From assembly GCF_022761015.1 (NCBI RefSeq), contig NZ_JAKWJQ010000003.1:310001-374000 (forward strand): a DNA stretch of 64,000 bases. The letters are read 5' to 3'. This stretch comes from Humibacter sp. RRB41 (GTDB taxonomy: Bacteria > Actinomycetota > Actinomycetes > Actinomycetales > Microbacteriaceae). Under the pieces are notes generated by a model. The model did no database searches and was not told the DNA's origin. It was given only the letters and a program-made list of their open reading frames with translations. Shown piece by piece: positions 43,071 through 51,467 of the stretch. A program made the position numbers and the translations under genes. Positions within the stretch are counted from its first letter, which is position 1. The number at the start of each line of letters is the position of its first letter.

Positions 43071-43943
43071 TCAGCTGCCGGGAGTCTTCTTCGTCAGCGA
43101 ACCGAGAACGCGCAGGATGACGGGCAGATCGTCGTCGGCGGCATCCGGACTCCTCGGCGCGAACTCCGTGATGGCAGCCCCGGCCAGCTCGAAGCGGGCG
43201 CGCAGAGCGGTGATCGCGCCGACCAGCTCATCGGGAGCGAGCCCGAACGGCTCCGCGAACTGCACCCCGGCGATCGCGCCGGGGTCGAGCACATCGAGAT
43301 CGACGTGCAGATAGACGGCGTCGGCGCCCGTCGCTTCGACGGCGCGCACGAGTTCGTCGGGATCATGCAGCTCATCGGGAGACAGCGAACGGATGCCTGC
43401 CTCGTCGATGTACGCCCGCTCGCCGTCATCCAGTTCCCGGCTTCCCGCCAGAACGACCCGTTCGGGCGTGATGGCGGCGTCACCGGTGGCCGCGAGCGGC
43501 TCCGGCGCCTCTCCCAGCAGGGCTCGCAAGACCATGCCGTGGAAGGCGCCGGTCGGCGACGACTCCGGCGTGTTCAGATCGCCGTGCGCGTCGAACCACA
43601 CCACGGCCACGCTGCCCGGCGCGCGCGCGCTGATCGCGTGCTGCACCCCTGCGAGGTCGGAGCCGCAGTCTCCGCCGATCGTCACGACCGGATCGTCTCC
43701 GCTCGCCGCGAGGACCTCCAGTGCGAGGGCGGCGCGGTCACGTACGGCTGCGATCGAGGAGAGACGCTGCACGCCCGTGCCGAGCGATTCGCCGGCCTCC
43801 ATCGGCACATCGACGAACGTCGTCGCCGACGCCGGCAGGTCCCCGGCGATCGCCGTCGCCCCGTCGATGAGCTGCATCGCTCGCGAGGAACTGGAGCCCT
43901 GCCACTGCGGGACGATCAGGAAGCGCACTGCACCATTCTGCAC
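43071..43943 (-). CDS. Arginase/agmatinase-family protein
   Basis: 290 residues with the ureohydrolase metal motifs: GGDCGSD (90-96), WFDAHGDLNTPE (116-127) and HVDLDVLDPG (about 213-222). In the first motif, arginase's GGDHS is GGDC, so one Mn-binding histidine is cysteine, a variant seen in many actinobacterial members. The substrate could be a guanidino compound other than arginine. The start is GTG 43943 or GTG 43928; neither has a good ribosome site. It lies 34 nt upstream of the disulfide-oxidoreductase gene on the same strand. Confidence 0.75.
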   Translation of the reverse strand: MQNGAVRFLIVPQWQGSSSSRAMQLIDGATAIAGDLPASATTFVDVPMEAGESLGTGVQRLSSIAAVRDRAALALEVLAASGDDPVVTIGGDCGSDLAGVQHAISARAPGSVAVVWFDAHGDLNTPESSPTGAFHGMVLRALLGEAPEPLAATGDAAITPERVVLAGSRELDDGERAYIDEAGIRSLSPDELHDPDELVRAVEATGADAVYLHVDLDVLDPGAIAGVQFAEPFGLAPDELVGAITALRARFELAGAAITEFAPRSPDAADDDLPVILRVLGSLTKKTPGS

Positions 43944-43957
43944 GCCCGGGCCAGGTT

Positions 43958-43990
43958 GTCTTGCGCGCCCGTCCCCGCCGGGTGCGCCGC
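43958..43990 (+). repeat. Dispersed intergenic element, copy C (hairpin only)
   Basis: GCGCGCCCG (43963-43971) pairs with CGGGTGCGC (43979-43987), with one G-U pair, around the loop TCCCCGC, identical to the loop of copy A. Only the hairpin part is shared. Unlike copies A and B, it lies between two minus-strand genes. Confidence 0.6.
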
Positions 43991-44010
43991 CAGGGGGCCG
44001 CCAGCGTCTC

Positions 44011-44646
44011 CTACTTCGTGGCGGCCGCCAGCGCCTCGCGCAGCTCGGGCACGGTCAGGCGCGGGCCGTAGGCCGGGGTGTCCCGCTGGATGCGCCAGCT
44101 CTCGCGCAGCGGACCGCCGTCGACGGTGTCGAAGCCGATCTCATCGATGAAGGCGGCGACGGTCGCCTTTGCAGCGTCGTCATCCCCGAAGATCCCGAGG
44201 GCGCGGCGGCCGGTTGTGCCGGCATCCTGTGCCTCGTCGGTGATCGCGGACGCGTAGATGTGGTTGAAGGCCTTCACGACGTGGGAACCGGCGAGATGGC
44301 GCTGCAACTGCTCGGAGCTCGTCTCGGAGAAGTCGTCGAGTTCGGCGACGTGACCGTCGCGCTCCCAGTAGTAGTTGTTCGTGTCGATCACGGGCTTGCC
44401 GGTGAGCGGCTTCACCGGAACCTTGGCGACGGCGGTGAACGGAATGGTCACAACGGCGATGTCCGCCGCGGCCGCCGCGTCGTCAGCGGTCGCAGCGCGG
44501 GCCTTGGGCCCGAGCTCCGCGACGAGATCCGTCAATGTCTGCGGACCCCGCGAATTGCTCAGCACCACGTCGTAGCCGTTGGCGACCGCCTGGCGGGCGA
44601 TCTGCGATCCGATGTGTCCTGCTCCGATGAAACCGATAGTCGTCAT
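44011..44646 (-). CDS. NADPH-dependent F420 reductase-like NAD(P)-binding protein
   Basis: 211 residues from ATG 44646. An N-terminal Rossmann motif TIGFIGAGHIGSQIARQAVANGYDVVLSNSRGP (about 3-35), then IPFTAV, VIDTNNYYWERDG and VKAFNHIYASAI, the pattern of the F420:NADP oxidoreductase-like (NAD-binding F420) group. Many actinobacterial members act on other substrates, so the true electron partner is unknown. The in-frame extension upstream to 44712 overlaps spacer sequence and lacks conservation. It lies 102 nt downstream of the epimerase gene on the same strand. Confidence 0.8.
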   Translation of the reverse strand: MTTIGFIGAGHIGSQIARQAVANGYDVVLSNSRGPQTLTDLVAELGPKARAATADDAAAAADIAVVTIPFTAVAKVPVKPLTGKPVIDTNNYYWERDGHVAELDDFSETSSEQLQRHLAGSHVVKAFNHIYASAITDEAQDAGTTGRRALGIFGDDDAAKATVAAFIDEIGFDTVDGGPLRESWRIQRDTPAYGPRLTVPELREALAAATK

Positions 44647-44748
44647 GCCAGCGGAAACCTCGGGTCGCGGCCGATCATTCCCGCCTCGTCCGCTTCGTGA
44701 CTCGTGCCGCACGTGGTGCGGCGCCGAGCGCTCTCGTGTGCAGCGGGG

Positions 44749-45738
44749 TCAGGCGGGAATCGTGGCGAGCATCCGTTCGAACGCCGCGTCGAGGTCCGGG
44801 TCGAACCGCTGCTGCTCGGGGTGCGCGTCGTACCACTCGATGATCTGTTCGGCACCGCGCGAGAAGGGCACCGTAGTGGCGAACTCGGGCACCAGAGCCT
44901 TGACCTTGCTGTTGTCGAAGACCATGGAGTGGGCCTTGTCGCCGATCAGACCTGGGCCGAGATCGGGTGCGATGCGAGCGATGGTGTCGGATGCCACGTG
45001 CGCGAGCTTCGCCTCGACACCCGCGGCCTCCCCGAGCCAGGTGTAGATCTGGTTCCAGGTCGGGGCGTGGTCGCCCGTGATGTGGAACGAGTCGCCGACG
45101 GCCTCGGGCCGGCCGAGCAGTCCGTCGAACGCCACGGCGAAGTCGGTGTTGTGCGTGATGGTCCACAGGCTCGTGCCGTCGCCGTGCACCACGACCGGCT
45201 TGCCGGCGCGCATGCGGGCGATGTCGGTCCAGTGCCCCGACGTCGGGATCGACGTGCGGTCGTACGTGTGGGACGGGCGCACGATCGTGGCGGGGAACGC
45301 GTTCTCGCGGTACTCCCGCACCAGCAGGTCTTCGCAGGCGATCTTGTCCTGCGAGTACTTCCAGAACGGATTGCGCAACGGCGTCGACTCCGTCACCGGG
45401 ATCCGCTCGGGGGGAGTCTGATACGCGCTCGCCGAACTGATGAAGACGTACTGGCCGGTTCGGCCGGCGAACCGTGCGACGTCGGCCGCGACATGTTCCG
45501 GCGTGAAGGCCAGGAATTCAGTCACGACGTCGAACTCGCGCGAGCCGAGGGCGGCATCCACCGACGACGCGTCACGGATGTCGGCCTGCAGCTCCTCGAC
45601 CCCCTCCGGCAGCGGGCGGGTGCGCGAGTGGCCGCGGTTGAGCACGGTGACGGATGCCCCACGCGAGACCGCGCGTGCCACACACGCCGAGCTGATGGTG
45701 CCGGTGCCGCCGATGAACAGAATCGTCTTCGATGTCAT
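44749..45738 (-). CDS. NAD-dependent epimerase/reductase (extended SDR)
   Basis: A 329-residue extended SDR: TILFIGGTGTISSACVARAVSRGASVTVLNRG (about 4-35), FISSASAYQTPPERIPVTE (about 100-118) and YSQDKIACEDLLVREY, with catalytic Tyr near 132. The GGTGTISS form and the WTITHNTDFAVAFDGLLG segment resemble plant CSP41/isoflavone-reductase-like and nucleoside-sugar epimerase relatives. Substrate unknown. ATG 45738 was chosen; the frame continues upstream only as the antisense shadow of the next gene. It is divergent from the DUF3097 gene across 69 nt. Confidence 0.85.
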   Translation of the reverse strand: MTSKTILFIGGTGTISSACVARAVSRGASVTVLNRGHSRTRPLPEGVEELQADIRDASSVDAALGSREFDVVTEFLAFTPEHVAADVARFAGRTGQYVFISSASAYQTPPERIPVTESTPLRNPFWKYSQDKIACEDLLVREYRENAFPATIVRPSHTYDRTSIPTSGHWTDIARMRAGKPVVVHGDGTSLWTITHNTDFAVAFDGLLGRPEAVGDSFHITGDHAPTWNQIYTWLGEAAGVEAKLAHVASDTIARIAPDLGPGLIGDKAHSMVFDNSKVKALVPEFATTVPFSRGAEQIIEWYDAHPEQQRFDPDLDAAFERMLATIPA

Positions 45739-45795
45739 GACCTCGATCCTGGCATCCGTGCCGCGAGCCCGGGTCGCGCCCGGCAATGGCGCCGC

Positions 45796-45801
45796 TACCG
45801 T
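45796..45801 (+). promoter_or_regulatory. Likely -10 of the DUF3097 gene (leaderless)
   Basis: TACCGT ends 6 nt before the GTG at 45808; no ribosome site is seen. Confidence 0.4.
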
Positions 45802-45807
45802 TGACGG

Positions 45808-46650
45808 GTGAGAATCGACGATCCATACGGCGGCGACGTACTCGCCGGCAACTGGCGGGCGCGTGGCCTGGTGCAACCTCAGACGATGGCGGCGGAGAAC
45901 GATCTCGTTGTCGAGCTCGCCGACTCCGGATACACCGGCGCCGTCGTCGGCATCGAGAACAGGCTCGTGCAGCTCGAAGACAGGCACGGCAAGGTGCGCG
46001 CCTTCCCCCTCGGCGGTGGATACCTCGTCGACGGCAATCCCGTCGTGCTCGTCGCACCCGCACCGAAGACGACGCGGCAGGGTCCGAAGCGCACGGCATC
46101 CGGATCGTTCGGCGTCACGGATGCCCCGGCCAGAGTCGCGCGCGCCAGCCGCATCTTCGTGGAGGGCAGGCACGACGCCGAACTCGTCGAGAAGGTGTGG
46201 GGAGACGACCTGCGCGTCGAGGGTGTCGTCGTCGAATACCTGGGCGGAATCGACGACCTTGCGGGCATCATGCGCGACACGCATCCGACAGCTCAGAAGC
46301 GCATCGGCGTGCTCGTCGATCATCTCGTTCCGGGCTCGAAGGAGACCAGGATCGCGGATGCCGTGGCGAGCGGCCCGCACGGCGCCCACGTGCTGATCGT
46401 CGGGCATCCGTACATCGACGTCTGGCAGGCGGTGCGCCCCGAGCGGCTCGGCATGAAGGCGTGGCCGACGATTCCGCGGAGCATCGAGTGGAAGAAGGGC
46501 ATCTGCGCGTCGCTCGGCTGGCCGCACGAGGATCAGGCCGATATCGCGCGGGCCTGGAAGCGCATCCTGTCGACGGTGACGACGTATCGAGACCTGGAGC
46601 CCGCGTTCCTCGGCCGGGTGGAGGAGCTCATCGACTTCGTCACCCAGTGA
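45808..46650 (+). CDS. DUF3097 family protein with TOPRIM-like motif
   Basis: A 280-residue actinobacterial protein of unknown function. The opening DPYGGDVLAGNWRARGLVQPQ is typical of DUF3097. Within it, RIFVEGRHDAELVEKVWGDDL (about 115-135) followed by RIGVLVDHLVPGSKE (about 171-185) has the glutamate plus later acidic arrangement of TOPRIM domains such as RNase M5 and primases. This suggests nucleic-acid cleavage or synthesis, but that is inference. An N-terminal beta-rich part (residues 28-80) precedes it. The GTG start follows a -10-like hexamer directly. Confidence 0.8.
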   Translation: MRIDDPYGGDVLAGNWRARGLVQPQTMAAENDLVVELADSGYTGAVVGIENRLVQLEDRHGKVRAFPLGGGYLVDGNPVVLVAPAPKTTRQGPKRTASGSFGVTDAPARVARASRIFVEGRHDAELVEKVWGDDLRVEGVVVEYLGGIDDLAGIMRDTHPTAQKRIGVLVDHLVPGSKETRIADAVASGPHGAHVLIVGHPYIDVWQAVRPERLGMKAWPTIPRSIEWKKGICASLGWPHEDQADIARAWKRILSTVTTYRDLEPAFLGRVEELIDFVTQ

Positions 46651-46733
46651 CGCGGGTGCTGGCCTGCCCGCGTGCCGTAGCCAAGGCGTAGCGTTTGCCC
46701 GACGGATCCTCATCGCTGAGGAAGGACGATCGG

Positions 46734-48188
46734 TTGGCCGATGACCACGCTCACCAACGTGATCAGCGCACGCGCGTGCTGCTGACCGGAGCGACCGGCA
46801 ACTGGGGCAGGGCCACGTTGCGGGAGCTGCGGGAGAGATCGGATCGCGTGTGTGTCATCGCACTGTGCCGGCCGGGTGAGCAGAGCAGAACGGTCCTGCG
46901 GCAGTTCGACGACATGGACAACCTCGAGATCGTGTGGGGCGACCTCACCGACTACGGGGTTGTGGCATCCTGCGTGGCCGACGTCGACCTGGTGGTGCAT
47001 CTCGGCGGCCTCGTCTCACCACTCGCCGACGATCATCCTGAGCTGACGAGGCTGGTCAACATCGGAGGAATGCACAACATCATTTCCGCGGTCGCCGCCC
47101 TGCCCGATCCGTCGAGGGTCGGCGTCGTGGGCGTCGGGTCAGTGGCCGAGACCGGGGATCGCAACCCGCCGCACCACTGGGGACGAGTGGGCGACCCGTT
47201 GCGCGTCTCTCGGTTCGACGGATATGGCCAGACGAAGGTCGTCGCAGAGAAGGCCCTGGTGGACTCAGGGCTGCCGAAATGGGTGTGGCTGCGCCAGACC
47301 GGCATCTTCCATCCGGCGTTGGTCGAGATCCGCGACCCGATCATGACTCACTCGCCGCTGGACGGCGCGCTGGAGTGGGCGTCGGCCGAGGACTCCGCAC
47401 GATTGGTCGCGAACCTGTGCGAGCCGGATCTGCCGGCAGAATTCTGGGGCGACATCTACAACATCGGTGGCGGCGAGGGGTGGCGCTTGACCAACTGGCA
47501 GCTGCTGGAGGCGATCGCTACGGCCATGGGCGTTCAGGATGTCACGCGATGGTACGACCGGGACTGGTTCGCGTTGAAGAATTTCCACGGCCACTGGTTC
47601 ACCGACAGCGATCGGTTGGAGCGCCTCATTCCGTTCCGTGAGGACACCTTCGATGACGCGCTCGCCCGCGCGGTCGCGCAGGCACCGGCATCCGTTCGCC
47701 ATGCGGGCAGCGTTCCGCCCTGGCTCGTGAAGCAGTTGGTGATGAAGCCCCTCAGCCACAAGCAGCGGGGCACGATGGCGGCTGTGCGCGGTGGGAATGA
47801 ACAGGGGATCGCCGCGTTCTTCGGCTCGCTCGAGAACTGGCGCCGCATCGGTGACTGGTCGACCTTCACACCCCTCGAGCCCAGCCGCACGCCGACGTAC
47901 CTCGACCACGGGTTCGACGAATCGAAGGCGCCGGGCGACTGGACCAGATCCGACTACGTCGAAGCGGCGGCCTTTCGCGGCGGCGAACTGCTCGACGCCG
48001 ATCCGGTTCCGGGGGATGCCGCCACACCGCTGAGCTGGCGCTGCGCGTTCGGACACGAGTTCACCGGCAGTCCGCGCCTGATTCTGACCGCTGGGCACTG
48101 GTGTCCCGACTGCATCACCGACACGGCCGGATACGCGGAACAGGCCGAGCGCAACGCGTTCCTGGCGCAGGTGGAGGGCGCGGGCTGA
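46734..48188 (+). CDS. NAD-dependent epimerase with C-terminal zinc ribbon
   Basis: 484 residues from TTG 46734, which has AAGGA 7 nt upstream (a TTG at 46695 lacks one). Residues ~13-290 form an extended SDR: RVLLTGATGNWGRATLRELRE, then YGQTKVVAEKALVDSG with the catalytic tyrosine and WLRQTGIF. The middle region (about 310-430) is unfamiliar. Near the C-terminus, WRCAFGHEFTGSPRLILTAGHWCPDC carries three cysteines and histidines in the spacing of the W-C-GHE-CPxC type zinc ribbon. The fusion suggests binding to nucleic acid or protein besides redox chemistry. Confidence 0.75.
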   Translation: MADDHAHQRDQRTRVLLTGATGNWGRATLRELRERSDRVCVIALCRPGEQSRTVLRQFDDMDNLEIVWGDLTDYGVVASCVADVDLVVHLGGLVSPLADDHPELTRLVNIGGMHNIISAVAALPDPSRVGVVGVGSVAETGDRNPPHHWGRVGDPLRVSRFDGYGQTKVVAEKALVDSGLPKWVWLRQTGIFHPALVEIRDPIMTHSPLDGALEWASAEDSARLVANLCEPDLPAEFWGDIYNIGGGEGWRLTNWQLLEAIATAMGVQDVTRWYDRDWFALKNFHGHWFTDSDRLERLIPFREDTFDDALARAVAQAPASVRHAGSVPPWLVKQLVMKPLSHKQRGTMAAVRGGNEQGIAAFFGSLENWRRIGDWSTFTPLEPSRTPTYLDHGFDESKAPGDWTRSDYVEAAAFRGGELLDADPVPGDAATPLSWRCAFGHEFTGSPRLILTAGHWCPDCITDTAGYAEQAERNAFLAQVEGAG

Positions 48189-48253
48189 GCGGTTCGCAGA
48201 ATGGCACTCAGGCGAGCCAGTGCGTCGAGATCCTCGGACGGCCAGGTCTGCGG

Positions 48254-49150
48254 TCATTGCCGCTGCTCGATCTCGTGGGCGATGCGGCGCAGTGAGCTGA
48301 ACACGGAGCGCACCGAGGACCGGGCGAGGGATTCGCCCCGGGCGAGCACGTCGACGTGACGCACGAATCGTGCCCCTGAGATCGGACGCAGCACGAGGTC
48401 GTCGTCGAGGAGCGGAGCCGATGTGAAGCGCGGCAGCATCCCGATCCCGGCGCCGGCGCGCACCGCTGCGGCAAGCAGGGGGAAGTCATTGATCTCGTGC
48501 GCGATCAAGGGCTTCTCGCCGACCAGCGCTCCGAGGTGGTCCAGCACTCCCGCCAAGGGGAAGTCGGCGTGAGCGCTCAGCCAACGCTCTCCACGCAGAT
48601 CGTGGGGGCGGATGCTTCTGGCGCGCGCCAGCCGGTGCGAGAGTGGGAGCACGAGGTCGAGCGGCTCGGCGAACAGCGGGGCAGAGGTCAGCCGCTCGGG
48701 CCAGGGGGAGGCATCCGGAAGCCGGTGGGCGATCACCAGGTCGTGGTCGGCGGTCTGAGACGGAAACCTGTCGACAGACACGTCGACGTCGGTGATACGC
48801 AGGGGAGCAGGCGGATCGGCGAGCAGCCGCGGCAGGAAGACGAGCGCGACGCTGGGGAGCGAGCCGATGGTGACAGCGCGCTCGTCGGCGGCCAAGAACG
48901 CAGTGACGGCCTCATCCGCTTCGGCCAGCGCGGTCTCCACCTTCACGGATGCGGTGGCCAGCGCTTCACCCGCCGGCGTCAGACGCAGCACGCGGCCCGA
49001 GCGCTCGGTGAGGGGCACCGCGAACTCGTGCTGCAGCGCGGCCAGTTGCTGTGACACTGCCGACGGGGTCACGAACAACGCGCTCGCGACAGCAGCGACG
49101 CTGCCCCTGTCGCCGAGCTCGCGCAGGAGACGCAATCGATAGGCATCCAT
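48254..49150 (-). CDS. LysR-family transcriptional regulator
   Basis: 298 residues. N-terminal winged helix MDAYRLRLLRELGDRGSVAAVASALFVTPSAVSQQLAALQHEF (1-43), then the effector-binding domain (about 90-290) with LPSVALVFLPRLL and AAVRAGAGIGMLPRF. It is divergent from the DMT transporter gene at 49231, which it may regulate. TAATCT on the minus strand (49162-49157) ends 6 nt before the ATG, so the mRNA is probably leaderless. Confidence 0.9.
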   Translation of the reverse strand: MDAYRLRLLRELGDRGSVAAVASALFVTPSAVSQQLAALQHEFAVPLTERSGRVLRLTPAGEALATASVKVETALAEADEAVTAFLAADERAVTIGSLPSVALVFLPRLLADPPAPLRITDVDVSVDRFPSQTADHDLVIAHRLPDASPWPERLTSAPLFAEPLDLVLPLSHRLARARSIRPHDLRGERWLSAHADFPLAGVLDHLGALVGEKPLIAHEINDFPLLAAAVRAGAGIGMLPRFTSAPLLDDDLVLRPISGARFVRHVDVLARGESLARSSVRSVFSSLRRIAHEIEQRQ

Positions 49151-49156
49151 CTCAGA

Positions 49157-49162
49157 AGATTA
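49157..49162 (-). promoter_or_regulatory. Likely -10 of the lysR gene (leaderless)
   Basis: TAATCT read on the minus strand, 6 nt before the ATG at 49150. The 80-nt divergent spacer also contains T-N11-A patterns that could be LysR sites, but none stands out. Confidence 0.4.
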
Positions 49163-49230
49163 GCCCTGCTTAATCGACGGATCAGCATGACGTGATTGCT
49201 CTACATGGTTGACTCGATCAGCCTGAAGCG

Positions 49231-50202
49231 GTGCAGACGAGCAGCGACAGCGACACGCGTACCGTTTCGGGAACGGAGCGAGCGACTCGCGCCGGAACGC
49301 GGTCCCGCTCGCGAGAGGTGCTCGCCGATGCCCTGCTCGTCGCCGTGGCAGCAGCGTGGGGATCGAGTTTTCTCGCCGCGAAGGACCTGACGGACGTCGT
49401 CGGCGTTCTGTCGGCACTCGCGTTGCGATTCCTCTTCGCAGCGGTCGCGGCCGTCGTGCTCGTGCTGGTTCGTCGGGAGCGGATGCCTCGCGGCCGCGGT
49501 CTCATCATCGCGATCGCGCTCGGCGGCTTTCAGGCGACCATCATCGGGCTCGAGACCTGGGGCGTTCATCTGACCACGGCCACGAATGCCGGCCTGATCA
49601 GCAGCCTCGCATTGATCGGAACGCCGCTGCTGGAGAGCATCGCGTCGCGAGCGTGGCTGCCTCCTGCGTTCTTCGTCGCCGCCGTGGTCGCGGTCGTGGG
49701 GGTCGCGTTGCTGGTTTCCGGCGACGGCTTTCACGCTCCGAACCTCGGTGACATCGTGCTGTTGATCGCCGCGGTGGTGAGGTCGATCCGTGTCGTGACG
49801 GGAGGTCATCTCCTACGTCATAGACGCGAGAGTTCTCTCAGCGTCGTCTGCGTACAGGTGCTCGTGAGCGCCGTCGTGTTCTCCGCGCTGGCGGCGCCCG
49901 AATTGCCGGGAGCCTTCATCCGCATGACCGCCTCGAGCTGGTTCGACGTCGTCTTCCTCGGGCTGATCTGCAGCGTCTTCGCGTTCGCGATCGAGTTATG
50001 GGCCGTTCGGCGCACGTCGGCGGCGAGAGCGAGCATCCTGATGGGCACCGAGCCGGTCTGGGCGGTGATCACGGGTGCGGTCGTCGGGGGAGAAGCGCTC
50101 ACCATCGTCGGTGCGGTCGGCGGATTGCTCATCGTCGCCTCGAGCTATGCCGGAGGAGCCATCGAGCGCAGGCATCGCCTGCGGGGTGCGTCGACCGCCT
50201 AA
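49231..50202 (+). CDS. DMT/EamA-family exporter
   Basis: A 323-residue inner-membrane protein with ten hydrophobic segments arranged as two EamA repeats: the first begins ADALLVAVAAAWGSSFLAAKDLTDVVGVLSALALRFLFA (about 32-70), the second about 180-310 with TEPVWAVITGAVVGGEALTIVGAVGGLLIVASS. Such proteins export amino acids, nucleosides or metabolites; substrate unknown. GTG start with GAAG about 6 nt upstream. The adjoining divergent LysR gene is the likely regulator. Confidence 0.85.
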   Translation: MQTSSDSDTRTVSGTERATRAGTRSRSREVLADALLVAVAAAWGSSFLAAKDLTDVVGVLSALALRFLFAAVAAVVLVLVRRERMPRGRGLIIAIALGGFQATIIGLETWGVHLTTATNAGLISSLALIGTPLLESIASRAWLPPAFFVAAVVAVVGVALLVSGDGFHAPNLGDIVLLIAAVVRSIRVVTGGHLLRHRRESSLSVVCVQVLVSAVVFSALAAPELPGAFIRMTASSWFDVVFLGLICSVFAFAIELWAVRRTSAARASILMGTEPVWAVITGAVVGGEALTIVGAVGGLLIVASSYAGGAIERRHRLRGASTA

Positions 50203-50235
50203 CCGTTCCCCCTGCCGGGGAACGGGCCACAGCGG

Positions 50236-50412
50236 TTACTCGTCAAGCTCTCGGACGGCACCGCATCGCCAGCACGGGACAGCGGTGCTGCCCTCGACGA
50301 GGGCGCCGCATTCCGGGCAGACATGGCTCAGCCAGCAGGCGGGATCCCCGCCCTGGTCCTCGTCGGGAACGGGAACCGGGACCTGCGACTGCGGCAATTG
50401 CGACTCGGACAT
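50236..50412 (-). CDS. Small zinc-ribbon protein (58 residues)
   Basis: An uninterrupted reading frame from ATG to TAA. It has a proline/valine-rich N-terminal half (QLPQSQVPVPVPDEDQ) and a cysteine-rich second half, with CWLSH, CPECG and CWRCG; the latter two form a zinc-ribbon pair. GAGAG lies 7 nt before the ATG. The ordered cysteine pairs and ribosome site support a real gene; function unknown. It lies directly downstream of tRNA-Arg on the same strand. Confidence 0.65.
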   Translation of the reverse strand: MSESQLPQSQVPVPVPDEDQGGDPACWLSHVCPECGALVEGSTAVPCWRCGAVRELDE

Positions 50413-50443
50413 GGCTGATCTCTCGAGACCATTATCGCGCTGG

Positions 50444-50519
50444 TGGTGCCCCCAGAAGGATTCGAACCTTCGGCCTTCTGCTCCGGAGGCAGACGCTCTA
50501 TCCCCTGAGCTATGGGGGC
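50444..50519 (-). tRNA. tRNA-Arg (anticodon CCG)
   Basis: The cloverleaf folds fully: acceptor stem GCCCCCA/TGGGGGC, D-stem GCTC/GAGC, anticodon stem TCTGC/GCAGA with loop CTCCGGA (anticodon CCG, reads CGG), T-stem GAAGG/CCTTC with loop TTCGAAT. Discriminator A and an encoded CCA end are present. argS, the enzyme that charges it, lies about 1 kb away. Confidence 0.97.
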
Positions 50520-50677
50520 TCAGTGCCCGACAAGGCTAGCATCCGGCGACGGTACGAGCTGAACGGCCGGTTCATGCCGGGCGGGGCATCCAACTGCCTT
50601 ATGGATCGCCCGGGTCACTCGCGCCACACACCGCAAATTCCGCGATGCGCCGTACGGAAAGCGGCGCGCCTGCGTAG

Positions 50678-51313
50678 TTACTTCGGCAGGTTCGCGAGCA
50701 CGCCGGCGATCACCTGACTGGCATCGCCGGGCTCGATGTAGTCCTTCGATGCCGCGACGACCCAGTAGTCGCCCGTGAAGGCTTCGGCGACGCCGAGAGA
50801 GCCGGTCACCGTGAAGTAGCCCATCACCTGCGGAGGTACGCCGTACGTGGGGACGACGTTGCTCTTCGTGATGGCAGTGTTCTTGAGAGCCGTGAGGTCC
50901 GCGGATGCCGCGCGCGCGATCGACACAGCGACAGGATTTCCGGTGCTCGGGTTCGTGAACCCGCAGGCAACGCCGTCGAAGTCGACGGCCTTCGCCGCGT
51001 CAGACCCCTTCTCCGGTGTGAATCCCGATGCGGCCGTGATCGCTGGAACCATCGCCGACAGCTGGGCGCTCGTGAGCACCTGATCGCAGGTGAGCGTCAC
51101 GGGAGTGGGCTTCGGAACCGGTGTCGACGCCTTCGCGGTGGACGAGGGGTCCGATGCCGCCGACTTCGCCGTGTGCGAGGCCGTCGACGCGGGCTGCGGC
51201 GAGGCCTGGCATCCGGTCAGCAGAAGTGCGGTCGCGGCGACGAGAGCCGCACTAGCGGCTGTGCGGGTCAGGCGCGATGAGCGCTGGGAACGACGATGAC
51301 GATCAATGCGCAT
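50678..51313 (-). CDS. Putative lipoprotein
   Basis: 211 residues. A signal peptide with basic lead ([13 protein letters not shown]), hydrophobic core and lipobox LLTGC (Cys35) directs the protein to the outer face of the membrane. A Ser/Thr/Ala/Pro-rich tether (36-70) precedes a compact domain (about 72-211) with two cysteines (LTCDQV, VACGF) that could form a disulfide. It resembles DUF3558-like actinobacterial lipoproteins in layout, but I cannot assign a family. ATG 51313 has GGAAG 7 nt upstream. Divergent from argS. A short hairpin, GCGCCG/CGGCGC (50647-50667), follows the stop. Confidence 0.75.
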   Translation of the reverse strand: MRIDRHRRSQRSSRLTRTAASAALVAATALLLTGCQASPQPASTASHTAKSAASDPSSTAKASTPVPKPTPVTLTCDQVLTSAQLSAMVPAITAASGFTPEKGSDAAKAVDFDGVACGFTNPSTGNPVAVSIARAASADLTALKNTAITKSNVVPTYGVPPQVMGYFTVTGSLGVAEAFTGDYWVVAASKDYIEPGDASQVIAGVLANLPK

Positions 51314-51453
51314 GAGGGGGCTTCCGGAGGGGGCGGTGGGGGTCGCGTGGGCACGAGGATACCAAGTGATCGTGAGCCCCTCCGCCCCGAGCGCATGCGA
51401 GGACGCTGAGCACGCGGAGCGGGACCATCGGCGGATGCCAGGTCGGCGCCCGA

Positions 51454-51459
51454 TAGACT
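51454..51459 (+). promoter_or_regulatory. Likely -10 of argS (leaderless)
   Basis: TAGACT ends 8 nt before the argS GTG, so transcription should start at or within about 2 nt of the start codon. Confidence 0.5.
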
Positions 51460-51467
51460 CGGTCGTC

